Shown piece by piece: positions 11,805-22,927 of a stretch of DNA of 64,000 nt. The stretch is from Mucor racemosus (lineage: Eukaryota > Mucoromycota > Mucoromycetes > Mucorales > Mucoraceae), in the NCBI GenBank assembly GCA_027405735.1, contig JAPEHQ010000003.1, positions 2,294,001 to 2,358,000 on the forward strand, in the 5' to 3' direction. The position numbers and the translations under genes were made by a program. A model generated the notes under the pieces. It saw only the letters and a program-made list of their open reading frames with translations. It had not been told where the DNA came from and did not search any database. How positions within the stretch are numbered: position 1 is the stretch's first letter; the number at the start of each line of letters is the position of its first letter.

Positions 11805-14300
11805 TTAATCTTTGTCTTCGAAAAAAGAATCTAGACTTGCTAATTCTTCCATCATAAAACTATCGTCAATATATACTGATTTATGATGAGGTTCAATAGA
11901 AGAAGATGATGTATGAGGAGGGGTAGTCAATATAGACGATTCTGATGATCGTTCAATTTCATCAGGATCTTCAAATAATGTACTTGATGATGGCATGGGT
12001 ATAATTAGTGATTGTTTGGGCTTCATAGAAGTAGGTGTAGATTGACTATTACGCATGAAAGAGGATAAGATGGATGACCTTCTGGTGACATTATTAGAAG
12101 AAGTACTTGTTCGTGCGCTGCCACCGTTGCTACTACTACTCTCATCAAGAGAATTAGATTTTTTCTTGGCCACAGCCTCTTCTTTGGGTATGATAATAGA
12201 AGGTCGGGTTGAATTCTTTTCTTGAGCATGATGTGATTCTTGAGTAAATATAGTATCAAAATTTTCAATTAAATCGTACAATAGACGCTGTGGGTGTCGT
12301 TCATGTATACTGATCTTTGATTCTATTTGAGGCCGCATCAATATATAACTAAATGATTTGGCTAATGAAGCTGATGTGAATTGGGTATCTGCGGTCATTT
12401 GCTTCACAAGCTTATGGAAATGGCCTAATAATGTCATGACTGTATGATAATTAGATGTGGGTAGTGTAGCTAACAATTTACTGATCGACATTAATCGACT
12501 GTCTTTATCTTGTTCTTCTACATTTGTGATGTATTTTTAGTACATCTCATGGACAACTAATAAAAAAAAACTTACGATTTGAATACAGTAATTTACATGG
12601 CTCATATAATTCGAATGTAAATAGACACTCTGGTAGCTCTAATAAGTAAAGTCGCAATAGAGATGCTAATAACAAAAGGTCAAACTTCTGTAGTGTTTCA
12701 TGGGTGATTGGTTTGCTTGTGTTGATCTCTGCTCGAGCTGCATGCACTCTATCTAATGGCAAACTAGTTGTCCATACAACATTTTTTTCTATAATATGCA
12801 TTATTTATCTGTAATCTAAATTATCTTGCTAATCTTTACCTTCATCGTACAATTGAGAAAATCCTATTATTATTATAATTAGATTTTAAACATATGTTGC
12901 AAATCAAGCAACTCACCTGATTCGATTACAGATAAACCTACAGTGATTAACTGTGGTACCATTGAACCTTGTGCTCGTGTAATTTCTTCTAATGGAACAC
13001 CAAATAGTTGATCTATAAAAATGAATTTATGTATGCAATGTTAGTCAAAGGCCAACAACAAAGCTGCAAGTAGTTACCTGCAGCAGTACTATGAAAGTAG
13101 TTTTCGTATAATATTGGTTTAGGGCAATATTGCCCTGTTCTATATTGCTCAACGATAAACTGTACATCTTTATCTGGCTTCAATGTTTCTTGATACAACA
13201 TCATATTATCAAATGTATCCTTGCATCTAGGAATTGTATTTGACAAAGAAGCTGCCATACTAATAAAAGCTAGAAAGAAATTATATCAATATTAAATAGT
13301 AGACTGCATCGCATTGTGTTCTACCTTGCTTTATCGTTTGAATTCTTTCTAATTCCAGGCTCTCCATTTCTTCATAATGTACAAACAGTACTTGTTCAGT
13401 CTGTGTTCTCACAAGTTCAACTTTGGTTACCGCTTGACGATATAACTTATCTGCTTCCAAAACATCTAGCAATATTTCTTCTTTTTTAGCCTGTTGTGGC
13501 TGTCCTCCCCATCTGCCTAGAAATCCAGAAAAGCCTTTACTGCCGTCAGATGCTGCTGCAGTTTTTGGTTCATCAATATCAACAAACGTTTGCACCCTAA
13601 TAAACTTGTCATTTTCCTGTTGTAAAAATTGCATTCCTACAAGGCTCTTAATTGCATTTTCTTCATCTGATACAGCATCTTTCAAAAGTTCCATAATTTG
13701 TTCTTTTGTATATTCATCTTCTCTAAACAGCTCTGAAAACCAGATCCAAGCATGATCACGTGTAGGGAATTGCAATGCTTTTCCCACCTTCACATCTGTA
13801 TAATCAGGCTGAACTAATAATAAGGTTTTGCATCGATTTACATAGACTATTTTTGCATCTTCCATTATTTTGCATGCGACATTGAATTGGCTGATTTGTG
13901 ATTCGACCGTTTTCCTTGCTTGAGTTATAATACGTTCATATCTGTTTGAGAATTGAAATAGAGGATCCAATGCTGTTGTGTTCAAGTTACTGGCTCGGGT
14001 TGAATGTTCTTTGGCAGATTCAGCGCTCTCAGCGCAAACAACCTCAAAACATTTCTTTAGCGCGCCTCCGATATCATTTTCAAACGGTGTAGTAGGTGCA
14101 GCAATGCTGGCGAGCGATGAAGCATGAATGTTTTCGGCATTTATCCGTTGTTTTATATAGTCTATGATCGCTTTATTCTCGGCCATAGATTGCTTAAGTT
14201 TGGTATGCAGGACTGTGTACCCAACATTAAAGTTCGGAATAGTATCAATAGATGCTGTAGGAGACCAAAACGATTCTTGGAATGGATGAGGATGTGGCAT
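11805..14300 (-). CDS. F-BAR / DEP / RhoGAP protein (Rgd2/Rga8-type)
   Basis: Six exons on the minus strand (14300-13325, 13269-13078, 13012-12917, 12863-12840, 12788-12576, 12517-11805) give 737 residues. The N-terminal ~330 residues form an F-BAR domain interrupted at about residues 180-260 by a DEP-like insert (ALQFPTRDHAWIWFSELF), the arrangement of yeast Rgd2. A RhoGAP module starts near FGVPLEE (about residue 392) and continues through TLPTSNYHTVMTLLGHFHKL. The last ~150 residues are Ser-rich and disordered. Such proteins bind curved plasma membrane and act on Cdc42/Rho GTPases in polarity and cytokinesis. Exon 4 is only 24 bp. The usual arginine-finger signature (G-I/L-F-R) is not visible at the expected place (LYDEEKNVVWTTSL). 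Confidence 0.85.
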
Positions 14301-15577
14301 TTGTGTACGGTAAAAGTAAAATGAAAAAAGTTACAAAATTTAAAGCTGATGAATGAATGAAAAATAAGATTGTTGGCTTTACTAAATGCACACGAAAGAA
14401 ACACACCATCAGATTATTGAATGGGAGTGGCGTGGTGTTTAAATTAACTCTTGATTGATTCAATGCGACACAAAGGGCTCTCAAATGTGCCCGAAAAAAG
14501 TAAAGAGATGAATGGTTGCTTGGTTTTCATTGGCTGACTAAATGAGCTTTTTATGTTGTTTGATCTCGTACCTTTTTTTTTCAATAAACTGTACTGTATA
14601 GTGATATCTATCTATATAAATCGTATGTTATTGCAATCATGGTCTTTATAAATCAACTCATTATTACAATGAAATGTGCAAGTCCGCAATTTTAATCGAT
14701 AACAAATTTGAAATAAGACCGTTCTACCTAAAAATATTGCTTTTATATTGTACATCAAAATTTATGCAGTTTCAAGGAGTTTATCTATATATACCATCCA
14801 ATTTAAAAACGAGACATTTATATACACTTGTGGCCCTGGATCAAGCTTATTTAGCAAATAAAGCTTGTATAATTGACAATAGCAATTATATTATTTGCCA
14901 AATATAAATGAAACCAAATATTATGCATTATCTTTTAAACCTTTGCTATATTACTCCCCACAAAAGGTATCCAGACAACGTTTCTAATTTTAGGTACAGC
15001 ACAGATTAACCCATACATCAGTTTATAAATAAATTATATTTTCATGTTAATGTGGTCAAAGGATTTATAAATATATCGTAATCTAGAGCTGAGATCCTTG
15101 AGAAAGGATATATTTAAATCAGGTTCTATGAGACTTCATACTCATATTATCATACTCTATAGTTGACGTCCATGAGAAAGCTGTAATAAATCAGGTTAGA
15201 TACAGATACAGTTTTTTTTGATAAGGTCAGCAAGAGTACTTGGTATAAATTCACACTTTTTTTACTATAATCAATTGTTTTTATCATCTTTATTTCTCTC
15301 ATACACATTTACAAACTATATAAAGCAAATTTATTTTACCCTACAAGTCAGTCCCTAGTTCCTTAATTAAAGAGCCTCTTTATGCTGCCCATGCTTTCTA
15401 TTGAATATATAGAAAAACATGTCGATTCTTTGCCCGGGACCCCAGGCACAGCTGCTCCAAACTTTAATCGTAGTCTATTAAGACGATTACTATCCCAAAT
15501 ATATCTGATTTGATTTTTTTATTCACAATTTATATAGATACACAAATCAAATCCAAAAAAAAGGCTATGCAAAAGAT
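14301..15577. other. Intergenic region before repeat A
   Basis: No gene is supported. A frame of 77 codons at 14674-14907 is AT-rich and motif-free. A TATA-like run with an adjacent ATG occurs near 14600-14650. A short GC-richer patch lies at 15430-15460. Nothing in it matches the repeat arms that start near 15578. Confidence 0.4.
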
Positions 15578-16905
15578 AAACTAAACAAAAAAAATAGACA
15601 ATATCTGCTGTCATCATGGAAACATATATTTTTCTATCAGAAAAATCGTCTGTCATATCATACATTCATTAAAAAATTGCAAAGGGGAGCCCGTAGAGCA
15701 ACGCTGTAATTGAGCATAGCAAGATTGAACGGCTAAGTCTCTTATACTATGGTATATCTAAGTTTTAAATAAAAAACCGTTTCTTTTTTTTTAACTTTTT
15801 TTATATTTAACCACGTACAGTCTGAAAATTCAGTTTTTGTAGTGGACATTTTCGGGACTCATTTTACCCTTACCAACACTCATGATTTTGATCAAAAAAT
15901 AGAAAAATCAAATTTTGATACCAAAATCAACGTTTAAATATACTACATTGTGAGAGAAAATTGTAGCCATGACTGATACACATTTTATAAAAGCTTAACA
16001 TTAAATGTTAAGTAATGAAAATTTGTACTTTTGTCCCAAAAACGGTTTTTTCATTAAAGGATTTTCATGTAACATTTTGCAATAAAAATGTTTGTTGTCT
16101 TTTATTGAGCAAATAGAGCACTAAATTCTGTATATGTGTATATTTTTTGTTTTTATAATTGGTAGTATAATTAACTCTAGATTTGCAAAATCAGAAAAAA
16201 AAAATTAAAAAATGTCAAAATTGATGATCTGGACAAGAATAATTTTTGAAAATAATATTCCGCTTATAAGCATTGTAAGTCTTAAAAATAAGAGAAATGT
16301 GGACTTTTGAGATCTTTTTCAAGAATTAATGATGTTTTACCCACTTGATTCAAGCTTATTACTGTAAATCTTTATACATGTTAATATTGTGTGGTAATTT
16401 ATTTGATGATAATATAGTCTTACTTTATAATTATTGCGTTAGAGGTGATTTACATTAAGTTTTAGTCTTACCTCTCCAACATCATAAACCATAAACCATA
16501 AACATGAACATAAACATGGCCATCACTGAAACCTATTGCCGTCTTTTTACCCTCTTTTTGTCCCAAGCCAATTTATTCGATGCGTTTCCAAAATCAACTT
16601 AAGTACTTACAAATGGCTCCGCGGTATTTGCATTCAAATTCCATAAATTAAATTGACTGGTTCCATCTACAGTAGTATCAAACGTATCATCGGCCCGCCT
16701 TATGATAAATATCAATTTAAAATCAGAAACATTCCATTGCCATTGTTATAGACTATGAAAACTTGATTTTTAATAATACAGCAAATAAATAAGAAAGAAT
16801 ATGAGACTATTACCATATGGTGAGTATTTAAAATCTAGATAAGTTTAATTGATGGAGTATGCTTTGAAACCCTTTTAAAAATCCTGAGGCAAATACAGCA
16901 CCTGG
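15578..16905 (-). mobile_element. Repeat A, left arm (inverted relative to 18436-20030)
   Basis: The stretch is the reverse complement of 18436-20030. A clear anchor is GAGCCCGTAGAGCAACGCTG at 15687-15706 against its complement at 19894-19913. Identity is high and interrupted by indels. The main one is a 280-bp insertion in the right arm. The arm carries a dynein-like WD fragment (16472-16699) and a conserved TTAACATTAAATGTTAA mini-palindrome (about 16000). Homology stops abruptly near 15578, so this copy lacks the outer terminus present in repeat B. No transposase is seen. Confidence 0.85.
16472..16699 (-). pseudogene. Captured dynein intermediate chain WD fragment, copy 1
   Basis: On the minus strand, starting from an AG acceptor-like edge, the frame encodes DTTVDGTSQFNLWNLNANT and continues into a segment ending near a GAG-GT donor-like edge. 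The pattern VDGT..x..LWNLN..TE, then ALNKLxW, then SSDGHVY.Y is that of a C-terminal WD blade of cytoplasmic dynein intermediate chain. This copy has drifted, with an indel around the KEG segment. It is not part of a functional gene. Confidence 0.7.
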
Positions 16906-17159
16906 TTCCTGTAATTCCTATTCATCAAAATATTGCGATTTTTACTACACAATGAATGAAACTTTTATCAATCTTGACATCTTGACCTCGATGTACATTG
17001 GTTGTCAGTTTTTTACCAGTTTTATTTTCTCTGCTTTATTAATATTCAGCCATATTGAATGATGGTTTGTAACATTGCCAAAAAAAAACAATAAATGATT
17101 CAAAAGTTTTCTGCATATTCAATTATGCGATTTAGTAGCAATGATTGCACTTAACTATG

Positions 17160-17930
17160 CTTTTCGAGCCCATTGATGTTAATCAGGATAATTAGTACTT
17201 TTATTCAAAGTAAGCTTTGCTTTATACATTTATATTCGCCCATTCAATAAATGACATTGAATTTATTATTCCTTATATCAATCAACCAACTTCATCTTGA
17301 TTCAATACATTTGGCAATTAAACACCTAAATTACGCTTGAGCCACCAGGTATCGCCACAAAAAAATCTCGTACAGGTCGACGAAGCGCCACAATTTGGAT
17401 CTTTTTTTTTTGTGCTCATAGATCTGAGCTCTCTTACATATTCATAGATCTCTGCATGAACCATATCTCTATCTATTCAATTTAACTGAAATACATCATT
17501 GAACGCCAACATCGTACTTGACGGAACGCCTTACTTTATTGCGAGTCAACACAACTAATTTGATGTTAGCTTAGCATCAGCATTTGCATCAGATAAATTT
17601 GAGATTAGACGACAACACCTTTTAATAACTTTTTACACCATGAGCTAATAATGGACCGTTATTATTAGATATACTAATCAAGGATGGTGGGTTAACTATA
17701 ATGGACGAACGAGTCGATGTAGCAATATAAACAAAATATTAGAGTCAAATATAGCAATTGAATGAGCAAGATATAATAAACCAAGTAAATTAACATAATT
17801 AAATTGTTTCTAGCGTTTTGAACTGCACACGCCTTTATTTTTGACCTATAAATATAGATTTATTAGTAAAATCAATTAACAAGTAATGATTATGTTATAC
17901 CGTTGGTAGTTGGTAGTGGTAAGTATAAAA
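17160..17930. repeat. Repeat block X (inverted partner of 38905-39320)
   Basis: Sequence such as GAATGGGYGATRTATAAAGC, and a stretch containing CTTCGTCGACCTGTACAAGA in complement, recur in opposite orientation at 38905-39320 just outside repeat B. The 17160-17930 copy is longer by about 290 bp because of a nested insertion at 17541-17832. It adjoins the inner end of repeat A's left arm. It may be part of a larger original element or its duplicated flank. Confidence 0.7.
17541..17832. mobile_element. 292-bp MITE-like insertion with 7-bp target duplication
   Basis: Comparison with the empty copy near 38985-39000 shows an extra 292 bp here, flanked by CTTTATT at 17534-17540 and 17833-17839. The ends (GCGAGTCAAC and GTGCACACGC read outward) show only weak inverted similarity. 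No coding capacity is seen. A 7-8 bp duplication would fit hAT-like elements, but the ends do not identify the family. Confidence 0.5.
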
Positions 17931-18071
17931 CACGAGCCGAGCTTTCGGCTTCTTTTCAAAAAGTTCAAATTTAAATAATAATTAGTAAATGATATGACAT
18001 TATTACTTTAGATAATTGTCAATTGACATTCATAAGTTTGCTTTACTTTAGATATTTGTCACTGGAAAGGT

Positions 18072-18231
18072 AAAATAAAGCTCGCATTGAGATAATGAGT
18101 TTTAGTCGCTGCATAAAAAAGCTCGTATGGGGTAAACGAGCTCTAGTCACGCGCAAAAAAAAGCTCATCTAACTTTAACGAGCCTTGAGAAAAGCTCAGC
18201 TGCATAAAAAAGGATCGGCTCGTTTGATATC
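18072..18231. repeat. Imperfect ~42-bp tandem repeats with GCTCG hairpins
   Basis: Three to four degenerate units follow one another, each running roughly CATAAAAAAGCTCGT...AACGAGCTC...GTCRCG. Within a unit AGCTCGT can pair with ACGAGCT across a short spacer, so each unit can form a hairpin. The cluster lies in the spacer of repeat A, next to another GAGCCGAGCTTTCGGC stretch near 17935. Confidence 0.55.
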
Positions 18232-18648
18232 ACTAGGTAGTGGTATACAACAAGACAACATCTACTTTTCCTTTTCTTGGCTGTTGGCCATTGGTCACTC
18301 ACTACGGCGGAACTATGCTTCCCATAGGCACAATGATCTGCACAGATGGGCAGAATAAAAACTTTTGTACAGATCAGGCAGCCCAAATAAGTAGAAGAAC
18401 AATGACATCAAGGTTTTTTAGTCAATTTACCGACCAAGATGCTGTGTTTGCTTCAGGATTTTCAAAAGGGTTTCAAAGCATTCTTCATTAAACTCAACTA
18501 GATGTTGAATACTCACCATATGCGATTAGTATCATTCTGTCTTTTATTCAATTGTCGTGTTATTAAAAATCAAGCTTTTCATAGCTTATAACAATGAAAA
18601 TGGGATGTTTCTGATTTTAGATTGACATTTATTATAAGGCGGGCTGTT

Positions 18649-18840
18649 GGTAGTTGGTACGTTTGATACTACTGTAGATGGAACCAGTCAATTTAATTTA
18701 TGGAATTTGAATGCAAATACCGAGGAACCATTTGTAGGAAGTTTTTTCGTTGGCTCTGGTAAAGCATTGAATAAATTGGCTTGTTGTTGGTAATAATAGA
18801 TTCCAGTGATGGTCATGTTTATGTTTGTAATATTGGAGAG
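18649..18840 (+). pseudogene. Captured dynein intermediate chain WD fragment, copy 2
   Basis: After ATTATAAG the frame runs through VDGTSQFNLWNLNANTEEPF and, without the stop seen in other copies, VGSFFVGSGKALNKLA. It then shifts and hits stops (TAATAATAG) before resuming as SSDGHVYV and ending in IGE at GAG followed by a GT donor. The first part retains the best match to dynein intermediate chain. A 9-bp duplication-like GTTGGTAGT interrupts the start. Confidence 0.72.
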
Positions 18841-18942
18841 GTAAGACTAAAACTCTAAAACTCAATATAAATCACTTCTAGCGTATTAATTATCAAGTAA
18901 GACTATATTATCATCAAATAAATTACCACACAATATTAACAT

Positions 18943-19217
18943 TGTAATGATCTATAATTTTGGACTAACAACAAAGGTGAATAATATGCTTATAGATACT
19001 ATTCTTGTTATTATAAATCGGTGATCACTGAATCGATGAAGGTTGGTGTTGTTCTTATTTTTAAATTAGATATTTATTAGTGAATCAATAAAAGTAAAGG
19101 GAGTGTAACAAGACAGATAAATTTACAAGGGATCATGTAATGATTTCCTTGTAGTATTTATATAAGGAATGAGGCAAGGTTTTGCACGAATGAAACTGAA
19201 ATGTTTGACTCATTACA
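18943..19217. mobile_element. Solo LTR, 275 bp, with AACAT target duplication
   Basis: The insertion starts TGTAATGA and ends TCATTACA, a perfect 8-bp terminal inverted repeat with the TG...CA hallmark. AACAT flanks it on both sides (18938-18942 and 19218-19222). The left arm of repeat A, both arms of B and repeat C all have the uninterrupted site (AACATGTATAAAG or close). A TATA-like TTATATAAGG lies inside. No internal retrotransposon region follows, so it is a solo LTR. Confidence 0.85.
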
Positions 19218-21079
19218 AACATGTATAAAGATTTACAGTAATAAGCTTGAATCAAGTGGATACAGCATCATAAATCCTTGAAAAAGTTCTCACGTATTAT
19301 AAAATCTCTTATTTTTAAGACTTACAATGCTTATAAGCGGAATATTATTTTCAAAAATTATTCTTGTCCAGATCATCAATTTTGACATTTTTTAATTTTT
19401 TTTTTCTGATTTTGCAAATCTAGAGTTAATTATACTACCAATTATAAAAACAAAAAATATACACATATACAGAATTTAGTGCTCTATTTGCTCAATAAAA
19501 GACAACAAACATTTTTATTGCAAAATGTTACATGAAAATCCTTTAATGAAAAAACCGTTTTTGGGACAAAAGTACAAATTTTCATTACTTAACATTTAAT
19601 GTTAAGCTTTTATAAAATGTGTATCAGTCATGGCTACAATTTTCTCTCACAATGTAGTATATTTAAACGTTGATTTTGGTATCAAAATTTGATTTTTCTA
19701 TTTTTTGATCAAAATCATGAGTGTTGGTAAGGGTAAAATGAGTCCCGAAAATGTCCACTACAAAAACTGAATTTTCAGACTGTACGTGGTTAAATATAAA
19801 AAAAGTTAAAAAAAAAGAAACGGTTTTTTATTTAAAACTTAGATATACCATAGTATAAGAGACTTAGCCGTTCAATCTTGCTATGCTCAATTACAGCGTT
19901 GCTCTACGGGCTCCCCTTTGCAATTTTTTAATGAATGTATGATATGACAGACGATTTTTCTGATAGAAAAATATATGTTTCCATGATGACAGCAGATACT
20001 GTCTATTTTTTTTGTTTAGTTTATAATCCATGCGCTATAATAATGTTGCTTTTACATTGACTGAAATGAGCAATTTAGCAGGATTTTAATTGCGCTAAAG
20101 AATGTAAAGCCTTGAAAATCCTTTTCTATGTGCCTTGTTTCTCTCTTTTTGTTTTCATATTCTAAGGATATATTCATCATTTGATAAGGCATATCAGACT
20201 ATTATCAAGCTGGTATTACTCTTTTCTTTTATCTGAATACGCATGCTAACATAAGGGACTGATATTTTTATTTAACCGCATTTTAAGGTCAAACATCATT
20301 ATTTACTACTGCATTGTTGGACGTATTTCGTAATTATTACCAGATCAAATCGAAAGAAACATGATATTTATATCTACTCAATGAAAAGCTAGAACTGGCT
20401 ACAAGCTCGAGAAATGTTCCAGAAAAGTGATAAAATTTCAAATGATATAGAAACAAAAAAAAAAGAATAATCTAATGCCTTGGCTAACTACTATAGTTTT
20501 GATTGTAGGTATACTTGAAAACAAATCTTTTTACAGCTGAAAATCGTAATAAACTAAAATAGTAACAAGTTTAAAGAAGGTTAATTTGTTTAAACTTTGT
20601 GTGGTGTGATAAAGTAACATATATAATATTAGATTTGGCTTGTATATAAATTTAAGCAGTAAGTGTTATTTAATTTTATGTTCGAGTAAAAACCATTGTT
20701 GCTGTAAACATTATAATAGCTATAAACATAATATTTACAAATGATAATAATCGTAAATATATTGGCAGTTGCATGTATTGCTCTACATCAACAGCGTATT
20801 GAACTGTATTGTCTATATATAATCTATATTAATAAAAGCAAATGTAGTTTAAAAACCCATTCCAGTAAAAAATGCAATGGAAGTTTGAGAACGGCACAAT
20901 GCTCATATCAGGTAATCAAATTGTTGTTCAAACTTACCGAATGCACAATGACACATGGACGCTGATATTTGAAATATTTCTAGTATATACCTTACTTGTA
21001 ATAACTATGTCCATGTAGGATGCCAGCTTACTTGGATGAGTATACATAGAGGAGATCGTATATTTGATTGTTTTGCAAC

Positions 21080-21290
21080 TACTACGGCCGACCTGTGCTG
21101 CACAAGATCATTTCGTAGTGTCCAGGTGGGCTGTACATTATAGCCTGAGCTGTTGTGCTGCTATTTACGCCTACTAAGGTTAGTAAGCTCACCTGTTTTC
21201 GTCAAATATGGATCCAAATGACCTCCCGTTGCAATGGCAGGTACTTTTAGTGTTGATCCACAGAGTTGAAAAAAGGTTGGGCTTCCCTGA
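21080..21290 (+). repeat. Copy of the repeat terminus (CTACTACGGCCGACCTGTGC) and adjoining segment
   Basis: The sequence starting at about 21080 matches the outer end of repeat B on the left (39323) and, in complement, on the right (45950). It shares GTGCTGCACAAGAT and the following CAGGTGGGCTG block. Downstream, 21180-21280 is the reverse complement of 46853-46970 (CATTGCAACGGGAGGTCATT). It is a fragment of the same element family in the opposite orientation to the repeat A right arm. Confidence 0.7.
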
Positions 21291-22831
21291 CTTGCTGTGG
21301 AATATGGAGAAATGAAAATTCATACTTTTTTAACCTATTAATTTTGTATGAGTTGTTTCAGATATTCTTTGAAATTTTTTATAAAATCAAATAATAGCTC
21401 GAAATTGAACTTTGAAGTTGCACGTAATGCACAATAGATGAACGAAAAACACATCTTGATTTCATTAGTTCACAGCTGTTTTTGAAGGATTTTTGGACAT
21501 GTTTTTAAAGAAAAAAGTCTTTTCTTCTGCTTGAAAGAAATTTAGTAACTGGGAAAATGCTTGGAATCAATGAATATTAATCCAAATGGGCTGTAAGTTT
21601 CAAAATATATATTAAAACTATAACAGTATCCAGAGACATAATTTTAGCATCCCATTGATTTGCTGGTTAAATCGTAGAAATCAAATGCTCATTTTATTCT
21701 ACTAGGTTTTGCGGCTCAGGGCTCATCAGCGGACCATTTAAAATTAGAAATAGTGCTATATCAGCCAACATCAGCATATATGGCAATTTCAACTATCGAA
21801 ATTAATAAATAAACATCATCTTTATGAATAATCAAAGCTAGTGAATTTATTTTTCAAAAAAAAAAAAAAAAATACCCGGATTCTAAATTTTGATTACAAC
21901 AACAGTAAGCAAATAAATATTTAAAAGAATACCAGAATATTACAAAGCTTTGTTTCTTAAATGAGTTGCCTTTCTATACGGTCAGTAATTAACAGTTATT
22001 AGTAGAACGAATAGTAGATGGTAGCACCAGTTACTGGCTATATTTTAAAATTTCAAAAATATAGAGTATTGATATAACAACTTGTAGATTAGATTATTAT
22101 TGACCTGAAAATATCTCTTAGCAGCACAAAACGATGTATTTATGAAACATTTTAATAGTAAAAACGTCTAACAGTTCTTGAACTACTTTAACGTTTTAAC
22201 TTTCATAAAAGAGTAGCTACTTACATATAAAAAGATCGAGAGAAATTAATCTTTAATTAAACATGGTGTATTTGATCCCGAGTTTAATTCTGCAGCGCGT
22301 GATAAACATCTCTCAACAAAATATGCTTGTACAAAAATTTCGTTTGGAGCATATACAGTATATACTAATAATCTGGGAACCGCCTTGTGAAAAGTTGAAT
22401 AAAGAAAAGTATAAAAAATATATGCATATAATATGATTTACGCTTATGCAGTGGTTTTTGTTTATTATCTCAAACGTCCAATACATAAAGTAATCACTGA
22501 ATAAGTAATTGCAAACTGAAAATCAATGAAGCATAAAACGGAATCTGCATTGAAATGTGGCCGTTAGCTTTGTTGTTTGAAAGCCGCCGATCATTTTCGT
22601 ATATCAATCAATAAGTATTTAATTGATCAAATACTTGTTTATATTTGATTTTCCAAAGTTCTGTAAAAATTAATGTATTTACATAGTTTGCAATGCAGAA
22701 ATCAACATTTTTAATATGTGCAATAATCTAATTGATGGCTTTTAAACGTTCAACACATATGTAGAATTAACGTGCATTACAAATATACAAACAGCGGAAG
22801 TTAAACATTCATGCAACATTAAGATCACAAC
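21291..22831. other. Gene-free region between repeats and the hexosaminidase gene
   Basis: Positions 21720-21800 match the distal end of repeat C (50222-50320), sharing ATATGGCAATKWCAACTAYC. The rest is AT-rich sequence without repeats or frames that I can assign. An A run of about 17 bases sits at about 21857-21873. Confidence 0.45.
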
Positions 22832-22840
22832 TATAAAATA
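22832..22840 (+). promoter_or_regulatory. TATA-like box of the first GH20 gene
   Basis: TATAAAATA lies 88-96 bp before the ATG at 22928, followed by a TC-rich segment (22877-22900). Position and context fit a fungal core promoter. Confidence 0.45.
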
Positions 22841-22927
22841 TGCTTTATATCTGTCTAGATCGACATTGTTTGATTATTTCTTTCCTCTTCTCCTTCTTTC
22901 GCAACAAAAACAAAAGACAGCACAAAT

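Larger units (their letters stand above)
18436..20960 (+). mobile_element. Repeat A, right arm plus distal segment
   Basis: Positions 18436-20030 are the inverted partner of 15578-16905. The segment then continues to about 20960 in sequence shared with repeat C (49300-50220) and partly with repeat B (44700-45187), including AAAAACCCATTCCAGTAAAA at about 20850. It holds a dynein-like fragment (18649-18840) and a nested LTR (18943-19217). The longest open frames are below 90 codons, so it is non-autonomous. Confidence 0.85.

Noticed and set aside
15578..20960. Transposase gene within repeats A-C
   Set aside because: No frame above 90 codons and no transposase-like motif was found in any arm or spacer, so the elements are treated as non-autonomous.
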